Positions 10,633-20,668 of a stretch of DNA of 64,000 nt are shown here, in pieces. The notes below the pieces were generated by a model. That model ran no database searches, was not told the origin of the DNA, and saw only the letters and a list, made by a program, of their open reading frames with translations. Every line of letters starts with the position of its first letter. Positions within the stretch are counted from its first letter, which is position 1. The stretch lies in the NCBI RefSeq assembly GCF_009905375.1, contig NC_133647.1, positions 171,226,790 through 171,290,789 on the forward strand. The letters run 5' to 3'. The DNA is from Apium graveolens. Taxonomy: Eukaryota > Streptophyta > Magnoliopsida > Apiales > Apiaceae. Made by a program: the position numbers and the translations under genes.

Positions 10633-11385
10633 GAGCATCTCCTATCATAATAACTAACTAAAATGGTTAGCTAAATCATCATCATCTAAAATTTTGTTGA
10701 AATAAGTTTATTTGCTCCAGTGGTATTAGTTATATTGATTAGCTAAATTCAACAATAGTATGTTATATGTATTTTTAAATTATTTTATATATATGAAAAT
10801 TTCACATGTTCAAATAAATTTAAATATTTAATTAAATATAAGTAAAAATAAAATATTTATTTAATGAAAAAATATTGAATATATAATTATATAAGTATAA
10901 TAAGACACTTATATGCGTTAAAAACATATACTTATATGTATAATAAAATTTTATATTTATATTATATTATATTATATTATATTTATTAATATTTTTATAA
11001 ATTTGTAATGTTTATTAAAATAATTAATAAAATTGGTCAATAAGAAAATCATATTTTGACACATAATATAACATAGAGTTAAAATATTAAATATGAAATA
11101 AAAATTTGAACACATAATTATATATTAAATATAAATATAATATGAATATATGTGTGTATTAATGTGCAAAGTTAAGTTAAAATAAGGCAAAAAGTTGACA
11201 GAAAGCTGACGTGGATTTTTTAGCTAATGGCTACTTGATCAATAGATATAGAAGATGGGATACATGATATCTAATTTTTTTGCTAACAGGTATTATGGTT
11301 GGAGTACTATATTTTTTAGCTAATATGTATATAATTGTGCCACCTAGACTTTTTAGCTAACAGGTGAAGATGGTTGGAGATGCTC
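10633..11385. mobile_element. Tourist-like MITE (PIF/Harbinger type)
   Basis: The terminal inverted repeat GAGCATCTCC…GGAGATGCTC is perfect over 10 bp and continues imperfectly inward (TTAGCTAA motifs near both ends). It is flanked by a 3-bp TTA duplication (10630-10632 and 11386-11388), which is the PIF/Harbinger target signature. The 753-bp interior is very AT-rich with no transposase frame, so this is a nonautonomous element. Confidence 0.85.
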
Positions 11386-11456
11386 TTACAAGAGTAAATG
11401 AATGCAAGAAATAACTTTGGATAAATCCAAAGCCATACACATACGACTATACGAGT

Positions 11457-11469
11457 AAATCCGATGGCT
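11457..11469. repeat. LINE target-site duplication, left
   Basis: AAATCCGATGGCT recurs exactly at 14523-14535, on the far side of the poly(A) tail. A 13-bp duplication is typical of L1 target-primed reverse transcription. Confidence 0.9.
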
Positions 11470-14400
11470 ACAAACAGGGGATAAAAATTCTAAATATTTC
11501 CACAAAATAACTAGTGGTCATAGGAGAAACAATCGTATCCAGAGGTTGCAGGATGGAAATGGAAATTGGCTGGATTGGGAACATGGTCTGCCAAGTTTAA
11601 TTTCGAATTACTTCAATAATCTATTTACAGCAACCGAGGCTGATTGGCGAGGTGTAGTCAATTGTGTTTCAAAGACAATAACGGAGGTTTAAAATGATAA
11701 GTTACTTAGCCCAGTTCTAGAGGAGGAGGTCAAAACAGTGTTGTTTCAAATGAATCCGGACAAAGTTCCAGGCCCGGACGGTATGACTCCGGCATTTTTC
11801 CAACGGCATTGGAAAATTGTCGGGACAGATGTAGTGAAGATGGTGCAAGATTTCTTCATGACAGGTACTTTAAATCCTGATTTGAATGCCACTAACATAG
11901 TTTTGATTCTGAAAAAGAAATGTCCAGTGCTAATTAGTGATTTAAGGCCAATATCTTTATGCAATGTTTTAGTAAAGATAATAACGAAGGTGGCTGCAAA
12001 TCGATTGAAAAGGATATTGGAGTCGGTTATATCTGAAAAATCAAAGCGCCTTTATGTCGGGAAGGTTAATTACAGACAATGTCATGGTATCTTATGAAGT
12101 CATGCATTTCTTGAAACGAAAAAGAAGGGGCAAGGAAGGTCATATGGCTATTAAACTTGACATGAGTAAAGCGTATGACAGAATTGAATGGAGTTTCTTA
12201 AGGGCAATGTTGATCAAAATGGGATACAATGACTGGTGGGTTCACTTAATCCTAACTTGTGTGAGCACGGTGTCGTACAAAGTGACACATGCAAGTGAGG
12301 ATATTGGCCCTATTTTTCTAAGTCATGGTTTCCATCAGGGGACCCTTTTTCTCCATACTTGTTCATTATTTGTGCTCAAGGCATGTCAGCATTACTTCAT
12401 CAGTACGAGCAGGAGAAGTTGATACAAATTGTCAGAGTTTGTAAAGCAGCGCCTAGTATTACTCATATGCTTTACGCAGATGATAGTTATCTGTATTGCA
12501 AAGCTAATAAGACATATATTGATCATATGTTGAAGGTGTTGCAGGTTTTTGAAGGTGCTTCGGGTCAAAAAGTAAACCTGGAAAAATCAGTGGTGTTCTT
12601 TAGCTCGAATATTAACGAAGGAAGCAGAGTAGAGCTGTGTCAAAGACTTAATATGAAGGAAGCAGATGCAAATAACAAGTACTTGGGTCTATCGAACATG
12701 ATGCAGCGAAGTAAGGTGGCTACTCTGGGCTATTTGAGAGGCAAAGTCAAGAAGCGTGTTTTATCTTGGGATGGGCCTTTAATATCTCAAGGGGGTAAGG
12801 AGGTTTTGGTGAAATCTGTTGCCCAGACATTGCCAACATATGCAATGAGCGTGTTCATGCTTCCAGTTGAAATTCATCGTGACATAGAAAGGACAATTTC
12901 TAAATTTTGGTGGAACTCGAAGTCAGGGGATAAAAAGGGTATTCATTGGATGAGCTGGGATCGATTGAGTAGACATAAATTAGTTGGAGGGATGGATTTT
13001 TGGAACTTCAAAGATTTTAACTTGGCATTGTTGGGAAAACAAGGGTGGAGATTATTGTCTAATCCGTCTAGTTTGGTTAGCCGGGTATATAAAGCTCACT
13101 ACTTCCCCAAGGTCAATTTTCTTGATACAAAGATTGGAAATAATCCTAGTTTCATATGGCATAGTATTTTGAAAGCAAAGGAGCTGGTTGTTGGTGGTGT
13201 TAGGTGGAGAGTAGGTACGGGTGAGAATATTGACATCGTTGGGTAGCCATGGCTTGATGATGTGAGGCAATATATAGAGACAGTTTCACCTTCTCCCCAT
13301 AACAATAAAGTGGCCTCTCTCATGTCAATGAATCACAACAGCTGGGAAAAAGAAATTATCAGTGATCTGTTTAATGAGAGAGATCAGGAGTGTATTCGAA
13401 GAACAAAGATAGGAGGACATGGGGAGAGAGATGTGATTTACTGGAGTTTTGAGAAACATGGTAATTATTCTGTCCGAAGTGCATATAGGTGGTTGCAAGC
13501 TCAGAAATCATACTGGAACCCATCTGATAATCATAGTTATTGGAGGAAAAATTGGCGTATTAAGGCTCCGGAAAAGATTCTAAATTTGGTATGGAGGTCG
13601 TTGGCTAACTGCTTACCTACAGTGGTTATGCTTCAGCAGAAAGGAGTAGAGGTGGATCATATTTGCCCGGTGTGTAGGAGGGAACCAGAGACAATTGACC
13701 ATGTATTTCTGCATTGTCTAGTTGCGGTTCAATACTGGCAAAAAATTATCCCGAGTGTGCAGAACCAAGGAGTGAATTTAATGCAATGGTGGGAGTGAAT
13801 TTTACAGAATTGTGATAACAACAAGAGGGCAGAAGTGGCTTCAGTTTGTTGGTCACTGTGGAAAGCCAGAAACGAGGTCGTGTGGAATAAGAAGTTCACT
13901 AAACTCTATGTTATAATTGCAGGTGCAAAACAATACCTTGAGCAATGGAGAAATGCCCAAATAAAGGATTCATTTTCCTCGTTTCCTCAGTTAATGTAGG
14001 GGGATGGAGGAGTAACTTGGGTGAGGCCACAGGATTTTGAAATCAAGGTGTCGGTTGATGCTGCATTTTTTTCTGAGTTTAACGCATCTAGTTTGGGATT
14101 AGTAGCTCGTGAATCAACAGGAAGAATGGTTATGGAAAAAACAATATGCTTCAAGGAGATTTTGGATCCTGAAATGGCTGAAGTTATGACTATTAAGGAA
14201 GCTCTTACATGGACTAAGCATCACAATTGACAGCACATTACTATTGAATCAAATTGCTTAGTTGTAGTACAATCGATTCTTAGTAAAGTAAAAATAATTT
14301 CTCCCTTTGGTCACGTAGTTGAGGAGTGTCGGAGATTGTTGGATGAACAAACACAGTGTCGTCGTTATTTCTTAAGCGGTCTGCTAATATGGTTGCACAC

Positions 14401-14522
14401 GAGCTAGTTCGGGCATCGTATTCTTTTCCAGATCGATTTTTCGACAGGAGCTCTGTTCCTACTGAAGTGGATGTAGCTCTTATTGCGGATTTATGTTAAT
14501 AAAATCTCTTGTTTGTCAAAAA
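11470..14522 (+). mobile_element. 5'-truncated L1-like LINE with poly(A) and TSD
   Basis: About 3.05 kb bounded by the 13-bp TSD AAATCCGATGGCT and ending in a short A tail (14518-14522) after TTTGTC. The element begins inside ORF2, downstream of the endonuclease domain (first readable protein: NSKYFHKITSGHRRNNRI), so ORF1 and the APE domain are missing, as in most L1 copies. Plant L1 hallmarks follow: RT, zf-RVT and a C-terminal RNase H. Confidence 0.93.
11485..14450 (+). pseudogene. L1 ORF2 remnant: RT, zf-RVT, RNase H
   Basis: Plant L1 RT core: NPDKVPGPDGMTPAFF (about 11750), DLRPISLCNV (11940), AIKLDMSKAYDRIEW (12150), HGFHQGTLF (12325, usually QGDPLSPY) and YADDS (about 12474) followed by SGQKVNLEKS. 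Then the zf-RVT region with CPVCRREPETIDHVFLHC (13660-13720), and an RNase H start VSVDAAFF (14032) with LGLVARESTGRMV. Frames shift several times (for example near 12040-12060, 12360 and 13250), and stops occur near 11690, 13243, 13796 and 14228. The copy is inactive. Confidence 0.92.
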
Positions 14523-14535
14523 AAATCCGATGGCT

Positions 14536-15492
14536 GAAATTATATTGGCACTTTTGTCAATTACTTAGGGATATAACTAAAAAAGTTATCATGATATTAA
14601 ACAATAATTTGTGAATGAATAATTTGGAATTCAGGGTCTTGCTTAAAAATACTCCTTCCGTCTTTAATAAATAATAATATACAACCTAAGATCCACCGCT
14701 AGAGCAACTCTAACAAATTTTTAATATAATTCTTAAAAATATTATTAAAATAATAAATTCTAATAATTTAGGATATTTTATGACATTTCAACTCCAACAA
14801 CTTTTCCTATATTTGGATCATAGTATTATTATACTATTATATTTAAAATATAATAATATTTTTTAAGTGGTTGATGAGAGAAAAATAAAAATTATTATTA
14901 AAAATAAGATAAACAATGACTTTGGGTTCCTCGTAAAAAAGGAACTATAGCAACTCCAGTAGGTTAGCTTGGATCTTAAACTATATTTTAGAATTTTTTT
15001 AATAAATTTGAACTCCAACAATATTGGATCCTAAAAAACATAAGATCCATTTTCATTTCTTATTTATAAGGAATCAAAAGTCCTTATCTTATATTTAATA
15101 ATAAAATACTTATGTTTCCATCATCAACCATTTCAAATATATAACTAGAATTTAAATAAGATAATATAAATATACCATAAATATATATATGGAATGTTAT
15201 TTTCCTTATCCTAATGTTATTGTAGTTGACTACAATTGGAAAATCTTAAAAAAAGCCACGTCACCTAATTAGTTATACAATCATCCAACATTAGAGCCTG
15301 TTTTTATGCTTATCATTTATCACAGTTGATCATATGATTGTAACAGTATCTATGGTTTCCATATTTTGAATATCTATGTAATTCAAAACAAAAAACACAT
15401 CACTGGTCTCATCTATGCATTCATGGATGAACTCGAATCATATGTTCTTCAATATGTCAAAAATCATAAAATAAGATAATACACCCAAAGTA
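14536..15492. other. AT-rich flank between LINE and Helitron, no gene
   Basis: Mostly A/T. Several GAGCAACTCTAAC, CAACTCCAACAA and GCAACTCCAGTAGG-like words (14703, 14789, 14949) suggest a decayed MITE, but no pairable ends or TSD could be fixed. The Helitron left terminus (expected TC… at an A/T site) should lie here but cannot be recognised. Confidence 0.45.
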
Positions 15493-15772
15493 ATGGATCA
15501 ATCATCATCACGAAAAAGAGATAATGCTTGTGAAGATATTCCCGACAAAGTGAAGCTTGATTCGAGTGCGTCATATGTCGATATACTACCAAGGAAAAGA
15601 GGAAGACCTCGGAAGGACATTTCATTTGCAAACGCACAGGTTACTCATGTCAATCCAGAAAATCATCCTGTCAAGAAGAGAGGAAGGCCAAAAAAACAGA
15701 ATGTTGTTTCAAGTCCAGTTAATCAAGACAGATTTAAATCAACCAAGTTTTTTACTGACCATATATCAAAAG
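15493..15772 (+). pseudogene. Helitron RepHel N-terminal exon with two AT-hooks
   Basis: ATG at 15493 opens MDQSSSRKRDNACEDIP and continues open to a donor-like AAAAG|GTATCA at 15772/15773. Two AT-hook motifs, KRGRPRK and KKRGRPKK, lie about 32 residues apart, preceded and followed by low-complexity polar sequence. AT-hooks bind the A/T minor groove, and such N-termini occur in plant Helitron proteins. The following short exon (15844-15921) reads MKFGGEENIEPDSGKNMN. Confidence 0.6.
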
Positions 15773-16095
15773 GTATCACGGATACTATTATTTATTCTTA
15801 TACGACTTCATAAATATATGTATTTAAGATTTTTCCCTCTTAGATATGAAATTTGGTGGAGAAGAGAATATTGAACCTGACTCTGGCAAGAATATGAATA
15901 CTCCAACGATAAATACGACCGGTTAGATATTCAAACTTGTGCATATGTTCAGTTTAAATATGTGCTTAGATATTTGAAGGCTCCATATATCTGGATTAGT
16001 ATTTTTGAAAGATTAAAGTAGTCCTCTATTAATTTAGCTAACATTCACATATATTGAATAATTTGAACTGTATGACTTATACCCAAATGCTGCAG

Positions 16096-17321
16096 GACGA
16101 ACAATATTTCAAGGTAGCTGTTCACCTTCAACACAAAGCAGACGACCAAGGATTGATATCACAAAACCAAGCGGTAATGAGTGATAGAAATCTGTAATTG
16201 AGTGATAATTTTATTTTGATTTTGATTTCTAATATTACATAAATATGTCACTTAAAAATTCAAATGTTAGGTAATACAGTTGGTGAAAAAGAAGATAACA
16301 ATCCTGTTTCTAGCCTCAAGTTACGGTATCCATTCCCGACATCAGAAAGCAGACGACCAATGAGTGATATCACAAATCAAAGCTGTAATATATTTTTTTT
16401 CTTGATATATAAAAAACCATTTAAATTACATTGATTGGGTAAAAATATATATAGTACTAATGTAATTATATGCTATACTTTTTGCAGCTATTCCATGTAA
16501 TATGTTGTACAAGAGTGTATCCATGTTTGAGAACAACTATCATTCTACAAAAAGCGAAAAAGGTACACAACTGAACTCATTTATTCATCTGTAGTGGTTT
16601 AATTGGATTGCATAATCAATATCTATGCACAAATCTATAAGACATTGTACAGTCCAAATATACTTCTTTAACGGAGTTGCCATACTAGGTGATATATCCA
16701 CTGTAAAGAAATTTAGCAAATCTGTTTGGAGCAACAGTTCAGCATTACCATTAAGTGCAGTTACAAATCGAACAATAATTGAAAATGGTTGGTTACTTGA
16801 TTATACTACATTGCAGTATGCACAAGTATTGAGTTATTTGAACTGAAACACTTATGCTTAAATGTTGCAGGTCGAACCATGTTTCAAGGTAGTTGTTCAC
16901 CTAAAAAAGAAAGCAGACTAGCAAATAGTGATATCACAAAAAAAGCGGTAGTATATTTATCATTATGATATACAAAAAAGCAATTACATTATACTAAATT
17001 AGAATGTATATACAACAAGTTCTAAAAATATGTTCCAGTTCTTACAAACACTTATACCTAAATATTGCAGGTCTGACCATGTTTCAAGGTAGTTGTTCAT
17101 CTTCAAGAGTAAGAAGATGACCAAATAGTGATATCATAAAACAAAGCGGTAATATATTTATTATTTTGACATATATAAAAGGAACTACATTATACTAAGT
17201 TAGAATGTATATACAACTAACCTAAAAATGTGTTCCACTTCTTACAGCTCTTCCAGCTCAGACATTATACAAGAGTGTATCCATGTCTATGGTCAACAAT
17301 AATTGTGCAGAAAGACGAAAA
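16096..17321 (+). repeat. Tandemly duplicated small exons of the Helitron gene
   Basis: A ~78-bp exon recurs at 16096-16173, 16871-16947 and 17071-17148, each preceded by a TGCAG or TTGCAG acceptor and followed by AGCG|GTA. The shared pattern is T.FQGSCSP…SR/DIT, with a fourth diverged relative ending near 16382 (ESRRPMSDITNQS). A second exon type containing LYKSVSM occurs at about 16489-16560 and 17248-17321. The introns are duplicated too (TTAGAATGTATATACAAC twice), so whole exon-intron cassettes were copied. The third copy has an in-frame TGA. Confidence 0.7.
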
Positions 17322-17461
17322 GGTTAAAATCTATATTAAGTATCTTGCGTATCAATAAGACATTTGTCATTAATAGTCAATTGTAAGAGACATATTTTGT
17401 GATAGATATTTAACTATTAAATGTTTCATAAAATGAGGCAACTTTATTTGTATATTCCCAG

Positions 17462-18027
17462 GCAAACATAAGATCCAGTTTGTATCAAGGAACTTGGATA
17501 CGTCATTTGCAGATGCTGATGATAATTTGGCATATTATACAAACGAGGATTTTGAAAATTACGGTATGTCAAAAATATAATGTGCAATTATAATTTTCTA
17601 ATCATAGACATGTTTTAGTATTTAAATTACCTATAAGTTGCATAATCTACGTTGCAGATTATCCCATATTCAAAACCGGAATATATTATTGATTTTGATG
17701 ATGAATTTCCTTACTTACTTCAACCGAATTCTGATGATGATTATGAAACTGTACCAGAGTTTACAGAACCTTCACAAACAGGGGCCTTCACTCGTATAAT
17801 TCTTTCAGACATTTGATAATGTTTTTTTATTGACCAGATATTCGTTTACATTATATCATTTTCCAGATGAATTTCCACTCAGCCCACCGGATTCTGACAC
17901 TGAATCAAATGATTTTTCAAGTGATGGTTATTCAGAAGATTTACATTCTGATGTATCTGGCAATGAGTCTGAAGATGAAAATCCATTTGAGAATGAATTT
18001 GACATTTCTCATTTTTGGAACGGTTAA
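17462..18027 (+). pseudogene. Helitron acidic linker exons
   Basis: The exon at about 17462-17570 (KHKIQFVSRNLDTSFADADD) ends at donor ACG|GTATG. Acidic low-complexity frames follow: DFDDEFPYLL near 17690-17730 and DSDTESNDFSSDGYSEDLHS at 17893-17952, ending at a stop at 18027. This Asp/Glu/Ser-rich region lies upstream of the conserved Rep portion, and plant Helitron proteins often have such a linker. Frames do not join cleanly, so exon limits are approximate. Confidence 0.45.
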
Positions 18028-18112
18028 TGGACATAGTTTAGAAACTCAGGCATCAACAATGTCTGATCCTGAACATGGTAATCCAAATTCTACTTTAATT
18101 TTTTTTTAACAG

Positions 18113-19507
18113 ACATTCGCCAATATGTCCGGAATATCGTAGTCTTGGCGCTCCAACATCAACCTGTCAATATTGTAATTCTATAATGTGGGACAAGGAG
18201 CGTGTCAATAAGGGTAATAGAAAAAGTCCTCCATTGTTTTCTATCTGTTGTGGAAAAGGAGAAATCAAGCTTCCAAAGGTTAAGCCGACACCAAAGTTTC
18301 TAATGGACCTTCACCAGGATAGAGTCTATGGACCAAAATTCTTGCGTTCTATAAGTTCCTATAATGCAATGATCAACTTTTCTTCCCTAGGTGGCAGGAT
18401 TGACAATTCAATAAACAGGAGTCGTGGTCCAAAAATATTTCGCATGTCAGGTGTAAATCATCACAAGATGGGAAGTTTATTACCAAATGATGGAGAGACA
18501 CCTAAATTCTGTCAACTTTACATATATGACACCGAGAACGAAGTTGAAAACATGATGAAGTTAATTAATGTACAGAACTCATCCAACATTGATCCAGAGA
18601 TTCTCGAAGGTCTTATCAAGATGTTAGAAGAAAATAATCATTTGGTAAAAACTTTCCGAATGGCAAGAGATCGATTCAAAAATGATAAAGTTGTAGATAT
18701 GAAAATTGTAATGAAGGTTTCATGATCTATAAGTGGTCGCGAAAATTATATAACTCCTTCAGATGAAATTGCGGTTCTGATGATTGGGGATGATGATCCA
18801 AAATGTGAAGATCGTGATATTGTTGTCAGTAGTAAAACCGATGGATTAAAGCGAATAACTACATTGCATCCATTAATGATGGCTCTCCAATATCCGATAC
18901 TTTTTCCAAATGGTGAAGATGGTTTTCATAAAAAAATAAAGTACCAAAAGCTACCTGGAAACAGTCAAAAGAGAAGAGAAAATGTGACCATGAAAGAATA
19001 TTATTCTTATACTTTCATGGTTAGAATAGAGCAAGGTATGTGTCTTTATAGGATCTCAATGATGATACATATTTCCAAATCTGAATATTAATACTTTCAG
19101 TAACCTAACAGTTTTTATTAATATTTTGAAGGTCAAACTCTACGTCTTGGTGGCAGGCTATATCAACAGTTCATTGTTGATGCATTTTCTGCTATTGAAC
19201 AATCAAGGTTATGGTATATTCAAAAAAATCAAAAGAAATTACGTGTTGAATTATATCGTAATCTTTGTGATGTGGTTTATAGTACTAATGCTGTAGATCC
19301 AGCAAATGTTGGACAGGGTTTTATTTTACCTTCTTCATTTGTTGGCTCAACAAGGTACATGCAGCAAAATTTTCAAGATTCACTAGTTGTTTGTCGTAAA
19401 GTTGGATATCCCGATCTCTTCTTGACAATGACATGCAATCCTTACTAGGATGAGATTTTGCAAATGATGTCACTCCTACCTTCATGTAGTCCTGTTGATT
19501 GTCCAGA
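18113..19507 (+). pseudogene. Helitron Rep, N-terminal half (cut by SIRE-A)
   Basis: Exon 18113-19035, after a T-rich TTAACAG acceptor, begins CPEYRSLGAPTSTCQYC with the CX2C zinc-finger-like pair typical of Helitron Rep N-termini. It continues with LSSLGG-type and HHKMGSLLPNDGETPKFCQL motifs and then LHPLMMALQYPILFPNGEDG. The next exon, 19132-19507, contains RLYQQFIVDAFSAIEQSRL and DLFLTMTCNPY. Stops: TGA 18723-18725 and TAG 19446-19448 (the latter where Trp is usual after CNPY). SIRE-A inserted at 19508 within the following motif (SPVDCPD|…), and the frame resumes at 32766. Confidence 0.88.
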
Positions 19508-19580
19508 TGTTAGAAATATGTGTATTAGTTTGATGATAAGTTAAATAAAACACTTAAGTAGAAATCTAGTGTTTGTAGCC

Positions 19581-19613
19581 TCAACGGATAAGATCATCTT
19601 GGCTATCCGTTGA
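19581..19613 (+). repeat. LTR inverted repeat (10-13-10) of the SIRE-A motif
   Basis: TCAACGGATA (19581-19590), a 13-nt loop, then TATCCGTTGA (19604-19613), a perfect 10-bp dyad 73 bp inside the LTR. The 3' LTR has the same pair at 31738 and 31761. SIRE-B has its own variant at the equivalent LTR position (46001 and 46066). Confidence 0.9.
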
Positions 19614-19793
19614 AGGAGTAGCTTTACTTAGCAATAAGTTTAGTATTGTAGCACATTTCATTCTCTGGATTCAAGTTGTAATTCTTAGATGTTGTAGGAA
19701 ATTATCAGTCATGTTGACTACTAGTGGATATGCAAATAGGAGGGCTAATTGTAAATATTTTATGCCTTGTAATTTTGTATAAGTGAAGAAGTA

Positions 19794-19991
19794 TCAACGG
19801 ATATTGAAGACCTTCAACGGATAAGAAACAAAGCTTTAACGGATGTCTCTAATGTTTCAACGGATAATATCCATCAACGGATAAGTGCTTCAACGGATAA
19901 AGACTTCAACTGATAATGCATCAACGGATAAAGCTTCAACGGATAAAGCCTCAACGGATAAGGTATCAACGGATGAAAGCTTCAACGGATG
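19794..19991 (+). repeat. TCAACGGATA array in SIRE-A 5' LTR
   Basis: Direct copies start at 19794, 19814, 19836, 19857, 19874, 19890, 19906, 19921, 19936, 19951, 19966 and 19982. From 19857 on, spacing is 15-17 bp (consensus TCAACGGATAAAGCT). Variants: TTAACGGATG, TCAACTGATA, and TCAACGGATG in the last two. The 3' LTR array (31951-32148) keeps the same register with a few point changes. Confidence 0.92.
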
Positions 19992-20611
19992 CTTAGTTCA
20001 TTAGCAGTTGATAGTGACAATTCACAAGCTGACAGAGACACATGGGTTGACAGAGACAAACTGGAATGTGGAAGCCTCTAGGAGGAATCAAGAAAATGCA
20101 GCATTTCCATTCTGATGCAAACAAGGAAGTATTCAAAGATCTACAGCCAAGCCTAAATTGCATTTGATAGAGAAATGGAGAAGAAACATGTGAAGAATCT
20201 TTTTAATTGTATTTTACAGTTTTGTCTTCACTTATAAACTTGGTGATATATAAACCAAGTAGCAGCTAGTAATTAGATAAGAATTTTCCTGAGCTGTTTA
20301 GAAATATCCAGAGAGAAAATCATCTAGTTTGTACTAGGAAGCAGCTGTGATTTAATTCTTTGAATCACAGATATTCTGAAATAACACATCTCTGGTGGAA
20401 CAACAAATCCACCAGAAAAGTTTTTAAGTTCTTTGTGTTCTTTACATTTGTGTTTGAATATATATCTGTCTTTATTAGCTTCAAGCAATTCACACACTTG
20501 TTCTAAAAAACACTTAGCCTTAGAAACTGCTCAAAACTTGAAAAAGTTTTGAGATTTACATTGAACCCCCCTTCTGTAAATCTCATTGTTAGTCCACTGG
20601 GAATAACAATT

Positions 20612-20622
20612 TGTATCAGAGC
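20612..20622 (+). promoter_or_regulatory. SIRE-A primer-binding site
   Basis: TGTATCAGAGC, a few bases after the 5' LTR, resembles the initiator tRNA-Met complement. The intact form TGGTATCAGAGC is present at the same place in SIRE-B (47042-47053), so this copy has lost a base or been substituted. Confidence 0.75.
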
Positions 20623-20668
20623 CTGCTCTTAACATACAAAGAGTTTAAAGATCTATTCTGCTAACATC

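Larger units (their letters stand above)
19508..20608 (+). repeat. SIRE-A 5' LTR
   Basis: TGTTAGAAATATGTG…GGGAATAACA, 1,101 bp. It contains 14 sites of the TCAACGGATA family: one inverted pair near its start and a dense array at 19794-19991. The 3' half contains a polypyrimidine/TATA region (GATATATAAACC near 20244) and the CCCCCCTTCTGTAAATCTC end typical of SIRE LTRs. Confidence 0.92.

Noticed and set aside
14700..15310. Possible MITE with GAGCAACTC-like words
   Set aside because: No complementary termini or target duplication could be matched.
19794..19991. Regular direct repeats considered as a CRISPR array
   Set aside because: 10-bp core with 5-6 bp spacing, in an LTR of a plant retrotransposon; no spacer-size gaps, no cas genes, wrong type of genome.
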